This document shows, piece after piece, positions 1-9,900 of a stretch of 38,495 nt of DNA (positions are counted from its first letter, which is position 1; every line of letters begins with the position of its first letter). The translations under genes and the position numbers were made by a program. This DNA is from Polaromonas sp. (GTDB lineage Bacteria > Pseudomonadota > Gammaproteobacteria > Burkholderiales > Burkholderiaceae_C), in NCBI GenBank assembly GCA_025362315.1, contig JANYGP010000108.1, positions 1 through 38,495 of the forward strand. Direction: 5' to 3'. A model generated the notes under the pieces. The model did not search any database, had not been told where the DNA came from, and worked only from the letters and a program-made list of their open reading frames with translations.

Positions 1-474
1 CCGACAAGCTGAACGATTCAGCCCAATGATCAGATCTCCTTCCCAGTGGCCGGGGACGGCGCGATCGGCAATCTCTGCCGGCCGCTCACTGATCATTAGT
101 TCTGGCGTTATGAAGTGTCTGCCGCGCTGGCGCGTTCGGGCCTGCGGGACCCGCAAAGCGCGACCTGTACGCCGGCAGGCTGTCAGCTCGCGCTTAAGTG
201 CGCCCCGACCTTGAATGTAAAGCGCTTGATAAATAGCTTCGTGAGATACCTGCATGGACGCATCATCGGGAAATTCAAACCGCAGTCTTTGGCTGATTTG
301 CTCCGGGCTCCAACCTTTGCCCCAGCGGCGATCTGCGCGCCGCCCATGACACGCGGCCATTTCACCAAATTTCTGGCAGAGCACTTCTTTGGCACGGGAT
401 GGCAAATGCCAACCGACGCAGAGTTGCTGGATTTCACCATTTCGGGTTGGAAGTCTGTGTAGATTTGACAGTTG
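1..474 (-). pseudogene. IS30-family transposase remnant, runs off left edge
   Basis: Reading the minus strand from the stop at 475-477 down to base 1 gives about 158 open codons that resemble the middle of an IS30-family transposase. Visible family motifs are 'GWSPEQISQRLRFEFPDD', then 'VSHEAIYQALYIQGRG', and near the left edge 'RPAEIADRAVPGHWEGDLI'. The GHWEGDL segment begins the DDE catalytic domain and carries its first Asp. The N-terminal helix-turn-helix expected about 70-100 residues further upstream is not visible because an in-frame stop closes the frame, and the first ATG lies only at about 360. The remaining catalytic residues would lie outside the window. I call it a 5'-degenerate remnant. 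Family assignment is firm; whether the rest of the element is complete cannot be seen. Confidence 0.8.
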
Positions 475-477
475 TCA

Positions 478-829
478 ACAGCGAACAATGCAGGGCAGGA
501 AAGGGCGGAATTCACGTCTTCGACCAAAGGCGGATTCAGCAGTGCGGTATTGCGGGCTGACCTGTCTGTCTTACCGGCCTTTGCACCAGCTCATTTATGA
601 CGCCACGGGTAAATTTGCCAAAGCTAGCTGAGCTACGCAAATTATCAGTATGTATCGCAAACAGCTGACGATGAAAAAAGTTGATGACAAAAGGCGGGCT
701 CGCTGACTTTGTGCTGAAGTAGATTGAGCAACCGGCAACGCGTCGTCAAAGTGCTTGGTGGTCAGTGCTGACCGCAAACTTGTTTTGAACGATTAGGCAG
801 CTTTGAACTGCGTTATGTAGCCAAGCGCT
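478..829. other. Degenerate spacer with no recognisable gene
   Basis: About 350 bases between the IS30 remnant and the haemagglutinin fragment. Short open frames exist on both strands, but none has a recognisable motif, a ribosome binding site or a convincing start. On the minus strand a phrase resembling 'FGKFTRGVINELVQRP' is visible near 560-620, but I could not assign it to a family. It is most likely decayed mobile-element or haemagglutinin sequence. Confidence 0.5.
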
Positions 830-1075
830 CACACCGCATGCGCCCATCACCGGCATGCTGACACCGAAGCCGCCGACACTTTGACCGCTGGTGTAAGTGC
901 TGATGTTTCGCAGGCTCTGAAGGTTCAGGTTGCCCTAACTCCCTGTGCATCCATCGGCCCCGATCTCATTAGCGGCGACCTCGGCGCTATCAAAGTGGGC
1001 GTCATTGCCGCGCTGGTGATGGCAAACAGGTAGTCGGCGCTGATCTGGTTGCTGGTATAGGTCAGACCCTAGCCG
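830..1075 (-). pseudogene. Filamentous haemagglutinin (FHA/CdiA) repeat fragment, frame-broken
   Basis: Minus-strand translation, joined across frames, gives haemagglutinin-repeat phrases in order: 'LTYTSNQISAD', then 'DAHFDSAEVAANEIGAD', then 'GNLNLQSLRNISTYTSGQS' followed by 'VGGFGVSMPVMG'. These match the pattern of FhaB/CdiA-type exoprotein stalks, where a GGNLNLQSLQDTxTYxS-like segment recurs. At least two frameshifts and a TAG replacing a likely Gln codon show that the fragment is dead. It resembles the part of an FHA stalk that lies just downstream of the place where the larger fragment at the right end of the window stops. It is too short to say whether both came from one gene. Confidence 0.65.
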
Positions 1076-1423
1076 TTGCTTGTGATGAATATGTGACGTC
1101 TCACGATGACCAATTGAACTATTGCGAGAGAAAAAATACAGCCAAACGTACGCCAAATCATTTGATTATTGAAACGTTATTTGAATGCTGTAAAAATTTG
1201 GTAAGATTTGTAAATTGTACAAAAATCTGCATTTAAGTTGAACTTTTGATAAATTTTATTTTGGCGCATGTCGTAGTTAGGTTGAAACTGACCGGAACGG
1301 AAGCGCGTTTAACAGAGCAGCGTACACCTACCAGGCGTCTTCAGTTAACTCAAGTGGCGTCGTTCTGATGGGTCTCGACGCCGACAGCACCTGCTTGCTG
1401 ACCTGCTGCCGAATTCATTGCCT
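1076..1423. promoter_or_regulatory. AT-rich spacer upstream of the surface-protein block
   Basis: This is the only long AT-rich stretch before the large plus-strand gene block, with 1160-1265 especially AT-rich, so it is the likely promoter region. A weak sigma70-like candidate is TTGAAA at 1169-1174 with an A-rich -10-like hexamer near 1191-1197. A TTGAAC occurs at 1238-1243 without a good partner. No inverted-repeat operator or terminator hairpin was seen. The specific promoter placement is a guess. Confidence 0.3.
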
Positions 1424-4400
1424 ATGAGCCCGCGACTGCTTTTTAGCCTAGCTGGCTGCTGGTTTAATGATGTGATGCTTGGCATCACAGACGCCTCGCT
1501 TTTGACACGTCGTTTGCGCGCGTTGACATGGCAGCTGTGTCTTGGTGCGCTGGCCATCACGGCACCTTCTGGATTTGCGCAAACCGTAGCGTCAGGCATC
1601 TTGTCCGCCAACACCACATGGCGCGCCGCCGACGGTCCCTTTGTCGTGACCGGCGACATCACAGTTCAAAGCAACGCCGTTTTGACCATAGAAGCGGGGA
1701 CTCAAATTTATATGGGTGCCAACACCGGTATCACGGTCAGTGGCGGTGCTATCCAAGCCAATGGAAGCATCACTGCACCCATTAGGGTGCAATCTGACAA
1801 GTTGAGACTAGGGCAGGCGGCCGGTGCGGGGGACTGGAACCGCTGGGTATTCAATTCAAGCGGTACCAGCTCGTCCATCAATTATGTGCAGCTCGAGCAT
1901 GGCAAGGGTATCGAAGTCAACAACACCACGCTGAATTTCAACAACAGCAGTGTGCGGACCAGCCAAGGACCTGCTGTTTCTCAAAATTTGGGCGCCGGCC
2001 TGGTCGGCTCTGGGAACACGGCCTCAGGCAACACCATCAACGCGGTGGTAATCCCTCCGGGCGATATTGTTGCCAGTGCGCGCTGGGGCCTGAAAGGCAT
2101 TCCTTACCTCGTTGCTTCAGGAACTGTGTCAGTGGGTGCCTCGCCTCAACTGACTGGTGTGAATCCCAGTGTGTTGCAGAGCGGCGAAACCCTAACGGTG
2201 GTTGTCAGCGGAACGCGCCTGGCAGGCGCGGTGCAGGCCAAGCTGTCTGGTAGTGGAGTTACTGCTCAAATACAGTCGGGCGCTACTGACACCCAACTTT
2301 CTTTGTTGGTGACCTCGCAGGTCGGCAGCAGCGGCGAATTCAACCTAACGCTTCTGACAGACGCGGGCGAAGCACTGGCTGTCAATGCGGTGACCGTGGT
2401 ACGGCCACAACCCAAAATAACGGCTGTTTCCCCAGCTACGATTTTCGCTAACCGTGGCGAGACTGCCCTGACCATCAGCGGCAGTAATTTTATAACTGGC
2501 ACCATTGCGTTGTTGGATGATGTGCCGCTGACCTCCAGCGTTCAATCCGCTGCGCTGCTGCAGGCGATCACTCCCAACCAAACCGCCGTTGGCTCTAAAA
2601 CGATCAAACTGCGGACACCCGATCCTTTAAGTGTTGGCAGCTTCTTGTTTTCCAATGTTGCTCTGTTGACAGTGAACACGCCGAAAGCAACGTTGGATCC
2701 AGCTGTGGTGTCGATGATTGATGGCTCGACTCAGGTCATCACCTTAGTAGCGCCTTTCGCTGCCCCGGCTAGTGGACTCGAGTTTGCTTTGTCGTCCTCT
2801 GCGCCATTGGTTGCCAATGTCCCAGCGGCTGTGACGCTGGCATCCGGGCAGCAGTCCGCAACGTTCACGGTGCAGGCGTCCAGTGTCGGTGCAGCGCAAT
2901 TGACTATCAGTCGGTCGGGCTGGACCAATGCAGTGCTGCCGGTTACGGTGATTGAGCCGCCGCGCACCCTTGCGTACACGCCAGTGACTTCCTTGTTGGT
3001 AGGTGTCGTAGTGGGAACCGCCAGCACGCAAATTACCAGCACGTCGACCTTCGGTCCCGTTATGTCACCCGGGCTGGGTGTGGTGGTGGGTTCGGCCATC
3101 ACGCAAGTCACCCCCAAGGTGGCGGTTGTTGGTACGACCAGCAACGTAACCATTCGAGGTTTTGGGCTGTCTGACGTTGTGGCGGCCGGTCTGCTTCCAA
3201 ACACCAACGTCAGCTTCTCCGCGCCAATTGTCTCGAATGAGGGCAAGGAAATGAGCGTGGCTGTCACTGTGGACGCAGCTGCAGTGAAGGGCGGTCGCAA
3301 GTTATGGGTCAGTACCGCTTCTGGATCCGTCACTTTTGCCAATCCTGACGATGTAACTTTCTTGGTCGCTGCGCCATCGCCAGTTTTGGATTCTGTGACG
3401 CCGCAAGTGATCGTTGCGGGTCAGCCAGCCACCAAACTGACTGTGCGCGGCAGCAATCTTCGCGACATCACTGGAGTACGTTTTGAACCCAGCACAGGCA
3501 TTGCAGCGGTTGGCGGGTTTGCCGCTTCTTCTGATGGCAGTGCGTTGGAATTCAATGTTCAAGCTGTGGCTGCTGCGGTGTCCGGTCCGCGGGTAGTGGT
3601 CATCCAGGCCGCAGGTGGGGAGTCTTCATCAACATCCGTTCCAGCGAACACATTGCAGATCGCCCGTCAGACAGGAAACAACTTCAATGCGATCACTTCG
3701 GCTTTGGTGGGTATTCAGGTGGGCGCCAGTGCACCGGTAGCTGCAACAGGTACTTTCGGCCCTGTCGTTTCAGCAGAAGTGGGCATCATGGTCGGCACGC
3801 CACCCGTGATTGAAAACACGCTGAATGTCGGGCCAGTTACAGCCCCCACTGTTGGCGTGGTGGTGGGTGGGGTAGCCTCGCAAATGACCCCTAAAGCAGG
3901 TGTCGTTGGCACCCAAGTTGGCATCACGGTACGCGGTTCAAATCTAACCGGGGTGACGTCACTTGGCTTTTCGGCCAACGACGGCCTGACAGTCAGCGGT
4001 CTGAACATCAACTCTGATGGCACGCAGCTGACGGCCAATGTAGCTATTGCTGCCGATGCAACCAAATCTCAGCGACGCTTATTTCTGAACACTGCTGCAG
4101 GCCAAATCAGCTTTAGCAATCCTACCGAGGCATTGTTCTTGGTAGCTGCACCGCCTCCAACCTTGATATCAGTGGCTCCACAAGTGGTGCTGGCTGGGCA
4201 AGCAGCGGTAAAACTTGTGGTGCGCGGAACCAATTTCCGCAACGTCATCGGTATTCGTTTCGAACCCTCGAATGGCATTGCAACGGTCGGCGCGGTGACT
4301 GCCGATGCGGACGGCACTCTTCTTGAAGTTACTGTTCAAACTGACGCGACCGCGGTGTCGGGTCCGCGAACACTGGTCGTCGTTACGCAAGGTGGAGAAT

Positions 4401-5179
4401 CCAGCGCGTCCCCTGTACCTGGCAACACCCTGCAGGTGGCACGCCAACTGGGAACCGATTTGCAAGCCATCACCTCGCCATTGGTCGGTGTTGCCGTCGG
4501 CACTGTGACATTGACTACAACTGAGATTCGTTTTTCTCAAGCGCAGGTGGGCGTTTTGGTGGGTCCGGTCGTGACTTCGATGCAACCGGGTGGTGCCATC
4601 AAGGGCAGCAATGGTCAGTTGGTGCTGACTGGTGTTGGTCTTGACAGCTTGGTTGCGGGAACTCTTACTTTGTCCAATTCTGCCGTGACTGCTACCGGGG
4701 TTGTATTGGGTGCCGTGACATCTAATGCGCTGGGGACTCAGGTGACTGTGCCGTTTAATGTTGCAGCCACTGCAGCAAGCGCTGGGTACAAGCTGAACCT
4801 AATTACTGCGGCTGGCCCTGTCTTGTTTAGCTCAGCGGTCTCAAATCAATTTGCAGTGATTGAGCAGCCAACCATTAGTTCTTTGACGCCAACCGTCATG
4901 CAGCGAGGAAAAACCTACGTACTTGAGATACGAGGAATCAATTTGCAAAACGTTCGCAACGTTGCCTTAGAAAATGCCAGCGGGCTGGTTTCTGGTGTGA
5001 CATTTGAAGCCAATGCACTGACGTTCGCAACAGACGGCTTAGGCGAAAAACTCAGCGTTCGCATCGTATTGGATGCCAGTACCCCACTTGGACCTTTGGT
5101 GCTGCACCTACTGCATGCAGGTGGAGCAAGCAGTTCCCAAGCAGGCACTGCAAACACGATCAATATTGTCAATCCATAG
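1424..5179 (+). CDS. Large exported TIG/beta-helix surface protein with VGVxVG repeats
   Basis: Predicted exported protein of about 1250 residues, probably outer-surface or secreted. The N-terminus carries a Sec-type signal ('RRLRALTWQLCLGALAITA', cleavage near 'GFAQ'). The next 100 residues ('FVVTGDITVQSNAVLTIEAG') look like a right-handed beta-helix start. The rest is IPT/TIG-like Ig folds ('VTPQVIVAGQPATKLTVRGS', 'FEPSTGIAAVGG'), with one large unit duplicated at about 3100-3700 and 3880-4480. Between the folds sit seven short VG(V/I)xVG motifs. The start is uncertain: TTG 1418, ATG 1424 and ATG 1475 are all in frame, none has a strong ribosome binding site, and 1475 gives the most normal signal peptide. 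No catalytic motif was recognised. It is first in the block of giant exported proteins. Function is inferred as adhesive or structural. Confidence 0.85.
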   Translation: MSPRLLFSLAGCWFNDVMLGITDASLLTRRLRALTWQLCLGALAITAPSGFAQTVASGILSANTTWRAADGPFVVTGDITVQSNAVLTIEAGTQIYMGANTGITVSGGAIQANGSITAPIRVQSDKLRLGQAAGAGDWNRWVFNSSGTSSSINYVQLEHGKGIEVNNTTLNFNNSSVRTSQGPAVSQNLGAGLVGSGNTASGNTINAVVIPPGDIVASARWGLKGIPYLVASGTVSVGASPQLTGVNPSVLQSGETLTVVVSGTRLAGAVQAKLSGSGVTAQIQSGATDTQLSLLVTSQVGSSGEFNLTLLTDAGEALAVNAVTVVRPQPKITAVSPATIFANRGETALTISGSNFITGTIALLDDVPLTSSVQSAALLQAITPNQTAVGSKTIKLRTPDPLSVGSFLFSNVALLTVNTPKATLDPAVVSMIDGSTQVITLVAPFAAPASGLEFALSSSAPLVANVPAAVTLASGQQSATFTVQASSVGAAQLTISRSGWTNAVLPVTVIEPPRTLAYTPVTSLLVGVVVGTASTQITSTSTFGPVMSPGLGVVVGSAITQVTPKVAVVGTTSNVTIRGFGLSDVVAAGLLPNTNVSFSAPIVSNEGKEMSVAVTVDAAAVKGGRKLWVSTASGSVTFANPDDVTFLVAAPSPVLDSVTPQVIVAGQPATKLTVRGSNLRDITGVRFEPSTGIAAVGGFAASSDGSALEFNVQAVAAAVSGPRVVVIQAAGGESSSTSVPANTLQIARQTGNNFNAITSALVGIQVGASAPVAATGTFGPVVSAEVGIMVGTPPVIENTLNVGPVTAPTVGVVVGGVASQMTPKAGVVGTQVGITVRGSNLTGVTSLGFSANDGLTVSGLNINSDGTQLTANVAIAADATKSQRRLFLNTAAGQISFSNPTEALFLVAAPPPTLISVAPQVVLAGQAAVKLVVRGTNFRNVIGIRFEPSNGIATVGAVTADADGTLLEVTVQTDATAVSGPRTLVVVTQGGESSASPVPGNTLQVARQLGTDLQAITSPLVGVAVGTVTLTTTEIRFSQAQVGVLVGPVVTSMQPGGAIKGSNGQLVLTGVGLDSLVAGTLTLSNSAVTATGVVLGAVTSNALGTQVTVPFNVAATAASAGYKLNLITAAGPVLFSSAVSNQFAVIEQPTISSLTPTVMQRGKTYVLEIRGINLQNVRNVALENASGLVSGVTFEANALTFATDGLGEKLSVRIVLDASTPLGPLVLHLLHAGGASSSQAGTANTINIVNP

Positions 5180-5272
5180 CGTTAACACAGCGAGCTCAAC
5201 CATGACCCACTTATCTCACTCAGCGCTTTTACCTTCAGCAATTAACCACATCACCATCCCGGCAAATTTTTC

Positions 5273-5278
5273 AAGGAG
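5273..5278 (+). promoter_or_regulatory. Ribosome binding site AAGGAG
   Basis: AAGGAG lies seven bases before ATG 5286. It decides the start of the glycine-rich protein against the much longer open frame, which begins upstream and overlaps the preceding gene. Confidence 0.8.
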
Positions 5279-5285
5279 TTCGACC

Positions 5286-6869
5286 ATGAGTAAAAAAATT
5301 CTTAATTCATCTTCTCAAGCAATAGGAAATCGATCCGCAATTTTCTCAGCGGTCGCACTTGCCATGTTGTTGATTGCTGCACCCAGTTGGGCGTTCAACA
5401 GTGGCAGTACTGGTGCTGACGGGGCATTGAACCCAGCCGTGAATACTGAAATCCAATTGCCGCCGTCGGGTATTTTGAACTACAGCTCGATTAATATTCC
5501 CGCGGGCGTAACCGTTACTTTTAAGAAAAATGCGGCAAACACGCCCGTGTATTTGTTAGTTAGCGGTGCAGCAACGATCGCCGGAGTTATAGATGTCGGG
5601 GGCAGGGGCAGCAAAGATTCTGGAACATATGGTGACGGTAACTTGGCGGATGATGGGATTCCGGGTGTGGGTGGACCTGGTGGATTTGATGGTGGTCGGG
5701 GCGGTAGAGATGATTTGGCATTGAATCCAGAAATAGTGCGTGGCGGCGCGGGGTTAGGGCCCGGCGGGGGCGCTGGTTCAGCTGACGGGGCTGACGGTCG
5801 CTGTTTGACAACAGGCCGTTATTTCAATTATTTTGGACTGGGCGGCGCTTATGGCGCAAAGGGATCTAATTTTTACTACGAAGTTTATTGTGGTACCAGT
5901 CCTGCCCTACAGGCTATAGACGCAACTGCTAAACCTTACGGATCTGTTAGCTTACAACCACTAATAGGAGGTTCTGGCGGTGGCGGTGGCAGAGGCGGTA
6001 CTAACTATGCCGGTTCTGGCGGTGCTGGCGGCGGTGGCGCAATACTAATTGCAGTATCAGGTACTCTGACCCTATCAAGTGGCGGTCAAATCCTTGCTTG
6101 GGGGGGAACCGCAGGCGGAACCAACGGACTTGGGCGCGGCTATGAAGGCGCAGGCGGTTCTGGTGGGGCTATTCGCCTCATAGCGACATTATTTACAGGC
6201 TCTGGCACGCTTTATGCCACGGGCGGTTGTTCGTTTGCCCAGAGCACAACCCTCGTCAATTGCGGCAGCGGAAGTGGTTATGACAACCAGCTAGGCGGTT
6301 CGGTAGGCCGTATTCGAGTTGAAGCTGATAGCGTTACATACTCAGGGACTGCAAACCCTCCCTACGTTGCCGATACCCCATCCGCTGTTTTTGTTAGCAA
6401 TGTTCCTTCGCTGCGAATAACTTCGATTGCCGGATCTGTGGTTCCAGTAAATCCCACAGGCACAGCAGATGTAACCTTGCCTGCCGCTTTGACCAATCCG
6501 GTCAGTGTGAACTTTGAAACCACAAACATCCCACCCGGCAGCACGGTGGAGTTGCGCGTGGTGCCCGCTTACGGCGCAGTGGTGAAAGCACTCAGTCCCG
6601 CCATCACCGGCAGCAACGCCAGCGGCAATACCAGCGTGAGCATCAGCTTGCCTCAAGGCCCCAGCACACTCCAGGCGATTACCAGTTACACGGTGACTGT
6701 CGCTATGGGTGAAAGCTTGTCGCGCTTCGCGCAAAACGAGCGGGTTGAAAAAGTCGAAATCATTGCTGGTTTTGGGACAGCTGAGTCCACAGCGCGTTTG
6801 ATCACGGTGAGCGGCAAAAGCTTTGACGTGCCGACATCGGTTTTGCAGATGGTTGGCTCCAACGGCTGA
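5286..6869 (+). CDS. Exported glycine-rich protein
   Basis: A 527-residue protein with a clear Sec signal (hydrophobic run 'FSAVALAMLLIAAPSWA', cleavage after SWA). The mature N-terminus ('NIPAGVTVTFKKNA', 'YLLVSGAATIAGVIDVGGRG') looks like the first turns of a parallel beta-helix. Residues about 100-350 are unusually Gly-rich, with tracts such as 'GGSGGGGGRGG' and 'GSGGAGGGGAILIAVSG'. The C-terminal 150 residues are a compact domain with 'PTGTADVTLPAALTNPVSV' and 'VRVVPAYGAVVKAL'-like strands. The start is fixed by a good ribosome binding site. It lies 106 bases after the TIG protein and 53 before the giant protein, so co-transcription is likely. No enzyme motif is visible. It may be a surface fibre or matrix protein; this is inference. 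Confidence 0.85.
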   Translation: MSKKILNSSSQAIGNRSAIFSAVALAMLLIAAPSWAFNSGSTGADGALNPAVNTEIQLPPSGILNYSSINIPAGVTVTFKKNAANTPVYLLVSGAATIAGVIDVGGRGSKDSGTYGDGNLADDGIPGVGGPGGFDGGRGGRDDLALNPEIVRGGAGLGPGGGAGSADGADGRCLTTGRYFNYFGLGGAYGAKGSNFYYEVYCGTSPALQAIDATAKPYGSVSLQPLIGGSGGGGGRGGTNYAGSGGAGGGGAILIAVSGTLTLSSGGQILAWGGTAGGTNGLGRGYEGAGGSGGAIRLIATLFTGSGTLYATGGCSFAQSTTLVNCGSGSGYDNQLGGSVGRIRVEADSVTYSGTANPPYVADTPSAVFVSNVPSLRITSIAGSVVPVNPTGTADVTLPAALTNPVSVNFETTNIPPGSTVELRVVPAYGAVVKALSPAITGSNASGNTSVSISLPQGPSTLQAITSYTVTVAMGESLSRFAQNERVEKVEIIAGFGTAESTARLITVSGKSFDVPTSVLQMVGSNG

Positions 6870-6922
6870 TGTGTACTTTCACATTGTCTTGATTCTCGAC
6901 CTTCAACCGTTTTCTGCCAAAC

Positions 6923-9900
6923 ATGCCCTTTGATCCGAGCCCTGCCGTTGTTCGAATGGAAAGCAGGCTGATGCGCGCCAGTGCTGGCCTACGCGCGGTG
7001 GCTTCAACAGCAGCGCTGGCAATGCTGATTGCGGCTGTTGGCCCGGCGGCAAGCGCATTGGCTGCAGAACTAACGGTTGATGTAGGTGTGGTGGTCAAGT
7101 TCGGATCCGGCAGCAGCCTGGTGGTACGCGACAAAGCTGTATTTAAAGACGACTCCGTGTTCACATCTACAGCCGACGACAGCGCGTCGGGCCAGCTTAG
7201 CGCCGTTGGAGGAACACCGACTGCTGCAAGCTGGCGGGGCATCAGGGTTGAGAAATCCTCAGGCGTCAATGGCGGCTTTAGTGCGACTGGGGCGAACATA
7301 CGGTATGCAGGGCAGGGCGGCGACGCGGCGTTGACGGTGCGCGGGTTCAGTCCTGTTATCAGCAATGTGCAGATGGGCACCAACACAGTTGGGCTGCGTT
7401 TGCTGGATGGTGCCTCGCCTGCTATTTCAGGGTCAAGCTTCTTTAAAAATACGGTGGGCATTGAAGCTGACGGCAACAGCAACCCGGTGGTGGGCAGCAC
7501 GCAGTTCATCGGCAATTCCAGCCAAGCCATTTTGAACAAAACGCCGGCAACGACCATCAATGCCCGCGGCAACTGGTGGGGAAGCACCAGTGGCCCACAG
7601 GATCCTGTGGCCAACCCACAGGGTCAGGGCGATGCGGTTTCCACTGGCGTGAATTACGGCGCGTTCCTGGCTGCGGCACCGTTGATCAATCCCAGTATTC
7701 GGGTTGCTAATCCCGCACCCTATTACGAGCAGCGCACAGTGGCGCTGGAGTTGTCGTGTCTCAATGCCACGGAATTCCGTATTGCCGAAGGTGATGCTTT
7801 TTCGAATGTGGCGTTCCAGTCGCTGCCCAATGGCCGGCTGGGCCTTAACTACACCTTCGAGTCGGAAGGCCGCAAATCGTTGAATGTGCAGTTTCGCAAT
7901 GCTTCGGGTTCAATCGGCACAGCTACGGTGGCCAATGGGATTTTGGTGGACAGCGCCGCTCCGACGGTGGTGCTTAACAATCCCGCGCCCGGCAGTGTGA
8001 TCAGTCAGCCGATTACGGTTGAAGCCAATGCGACTGACGCAGCGGGTGTCACCAAAGTCGAGTTTTACATCGATGGTCAGCTGGCTGCGACCAACACATC
8101 GCCTGCGTCGGGCAATCTGTACAGCTACGCCTGGAACACAGATGCAGTTGCGGTGGGCGTTCATACGATTCGAGTTGTTGCCTATGACGAAGCAGCCCGC
8201 ACCAGCGAGCAAACCCGCAGTGTGACAGTTAGCCGCACGCCGCCACTGGCAGATACAGAAGGTCCTGTGCTGTCGGCTTTTACCAATGGTGGCATTGGCA
8301 TCGTCAACGGCACAGTGTTCAGGCGCAACAGCGCGGTGCTCAGTGTCAATGCGTCTGACCGCAGTGGTGTCGCGCGGGTGGATATGTTGCTGGGCAGTCA
8401 AACCTTGGTTACCGCCAGCAGCACGGGCAATGGAAATTACAGTGCCAGTCTGGATTTTGCGGACATCCCCAACGGGACGACCACGCTGACTGTTCGGGCT
8501 GTTGATTCGTTGTCGAATGTCAGTTCAGCCAGTTACGCCGTGTCGATTGCCCGGGCTGCACCGGATGCACCGGTCATCGCTTCGCCCGCGGCTGGCCTGG
8601 TCACGCGAAATGCAACGCTGTCCGTATCCGGTACGTCGCAGCTTGGCAGCGCTGTGCAGCTGGTAGTGAACAGTGTCAATTCTGGTACCGCGCTCGCTGT
8701 TTCTCCAGATGGCCGTTTCAGCGGAAACGTCACGTTGAATACAGGAAACAACATGGTGCAAGCGCGCGCCAGCGATGCCAACGGCACCAGCGGTTTGTCG
8801 GCTGCGGTGACGGTCAATTTGGACACCGCCGTTCCCATCAGCCCGTCCAATCTGACTGCCCAATCGCAGAGCGCCGGGAAAGTACGCCTAACCTGGACGC
8901 GCGCTAGCGATGCCGGCATCACCGGCTACAACCTCTACCGCGCCAACACGGCCTTCACCGACATTGCCCAGGCCGCAAAAGTCAATGGCAATCCGCTGGG
9001 CGCTCAAAGCAGTTCCTTTGACGACTTGCCGCCCGCCGATGGCCTGTGGTTTTTCCGGGTGGTGGCGGTCAATGCTGCGGGTACGCCGTCTGCTCCCACC
9101 AACCAGGCGCAAGGCCAGGCTGACAACACGTTGCCAAAAGCGCTGTCCATCGTGTATTCACCATTGGGACGGGTGGACGCGGCGAGCGGGCGAATCGGTC
9201 AAGGTCGGGTCAATTTGGTTTTGACCACCAGCGAGGCGTTGCAAACGATTCCCTATCTGGCCATCGTGCCGCAGGGTGGCACACCAATCCCAGTGGAATT
9301 GACCAAAACCAGCGACACCCAGTTTGCCGGGATCTTTTTAATCGATGCCAATACCGCGTCGGGCACGGCCAATGCGCTGTTCTCCGCGCGCGATCTGGTG
9401 GGCAACCGCGGCGCGGATGTTGATGCGGGAGCCACGCTCAAAATCGATACCAACGGACCTGCGCTGACCGGTATTGTGCTGAATCCAGCAGCGCCAATTA
9501 AAAACAACCCAGCGCAAACCGTACAGGCGACGCTCACGTTCAGCAAGGCCCCCACCGCAGCGCCGCTGCTCAGGTACCTGCTGTCGGGCACGGCGCGCAC
9601 GTCGGTGGTGATCAGTGGATTGACGCCACTCAGTCCCCTGAGCTACCAGGCCAGTTTCACGTTGCCGAGCGATGCCGGCCAGGCGGGACCTGAAAGCCTG
9701 AGTTTCAGCGTGCAGGCCAAGGACAATCTGGACAATATTTCTACCCAGATTTCCGCCTTCAACCGTTTCCAGATTTACCAAGGCGAATTGCCGCCCCTGA
9801 ATGTGCCGTTTGGTTTCACCGCAAAAGCGCAGCCCGGTGGAAAGGTTAAGCTGGCCTGGCAAGCCCTGGATGAGGCCAGCACCTATCAGATTTACCGCCA

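Noticed and set aside
2731..3342. Minus-strand open frame of 203 codons inside the TIG protein
   Set aside because: It is antisense to a clear repetitive gene, rich in Thr/Pro as expected for a complement of Gly/Val/Ala codons, and lacks a ribosome binding site.
6802..7614. Minus-strand open frame of 270 codons spanning two plus-strand genes
   Set aside because: Composition is that of a complement frame, no domain is recognised, and both plus-strand genes have signal peptides and clear folds.
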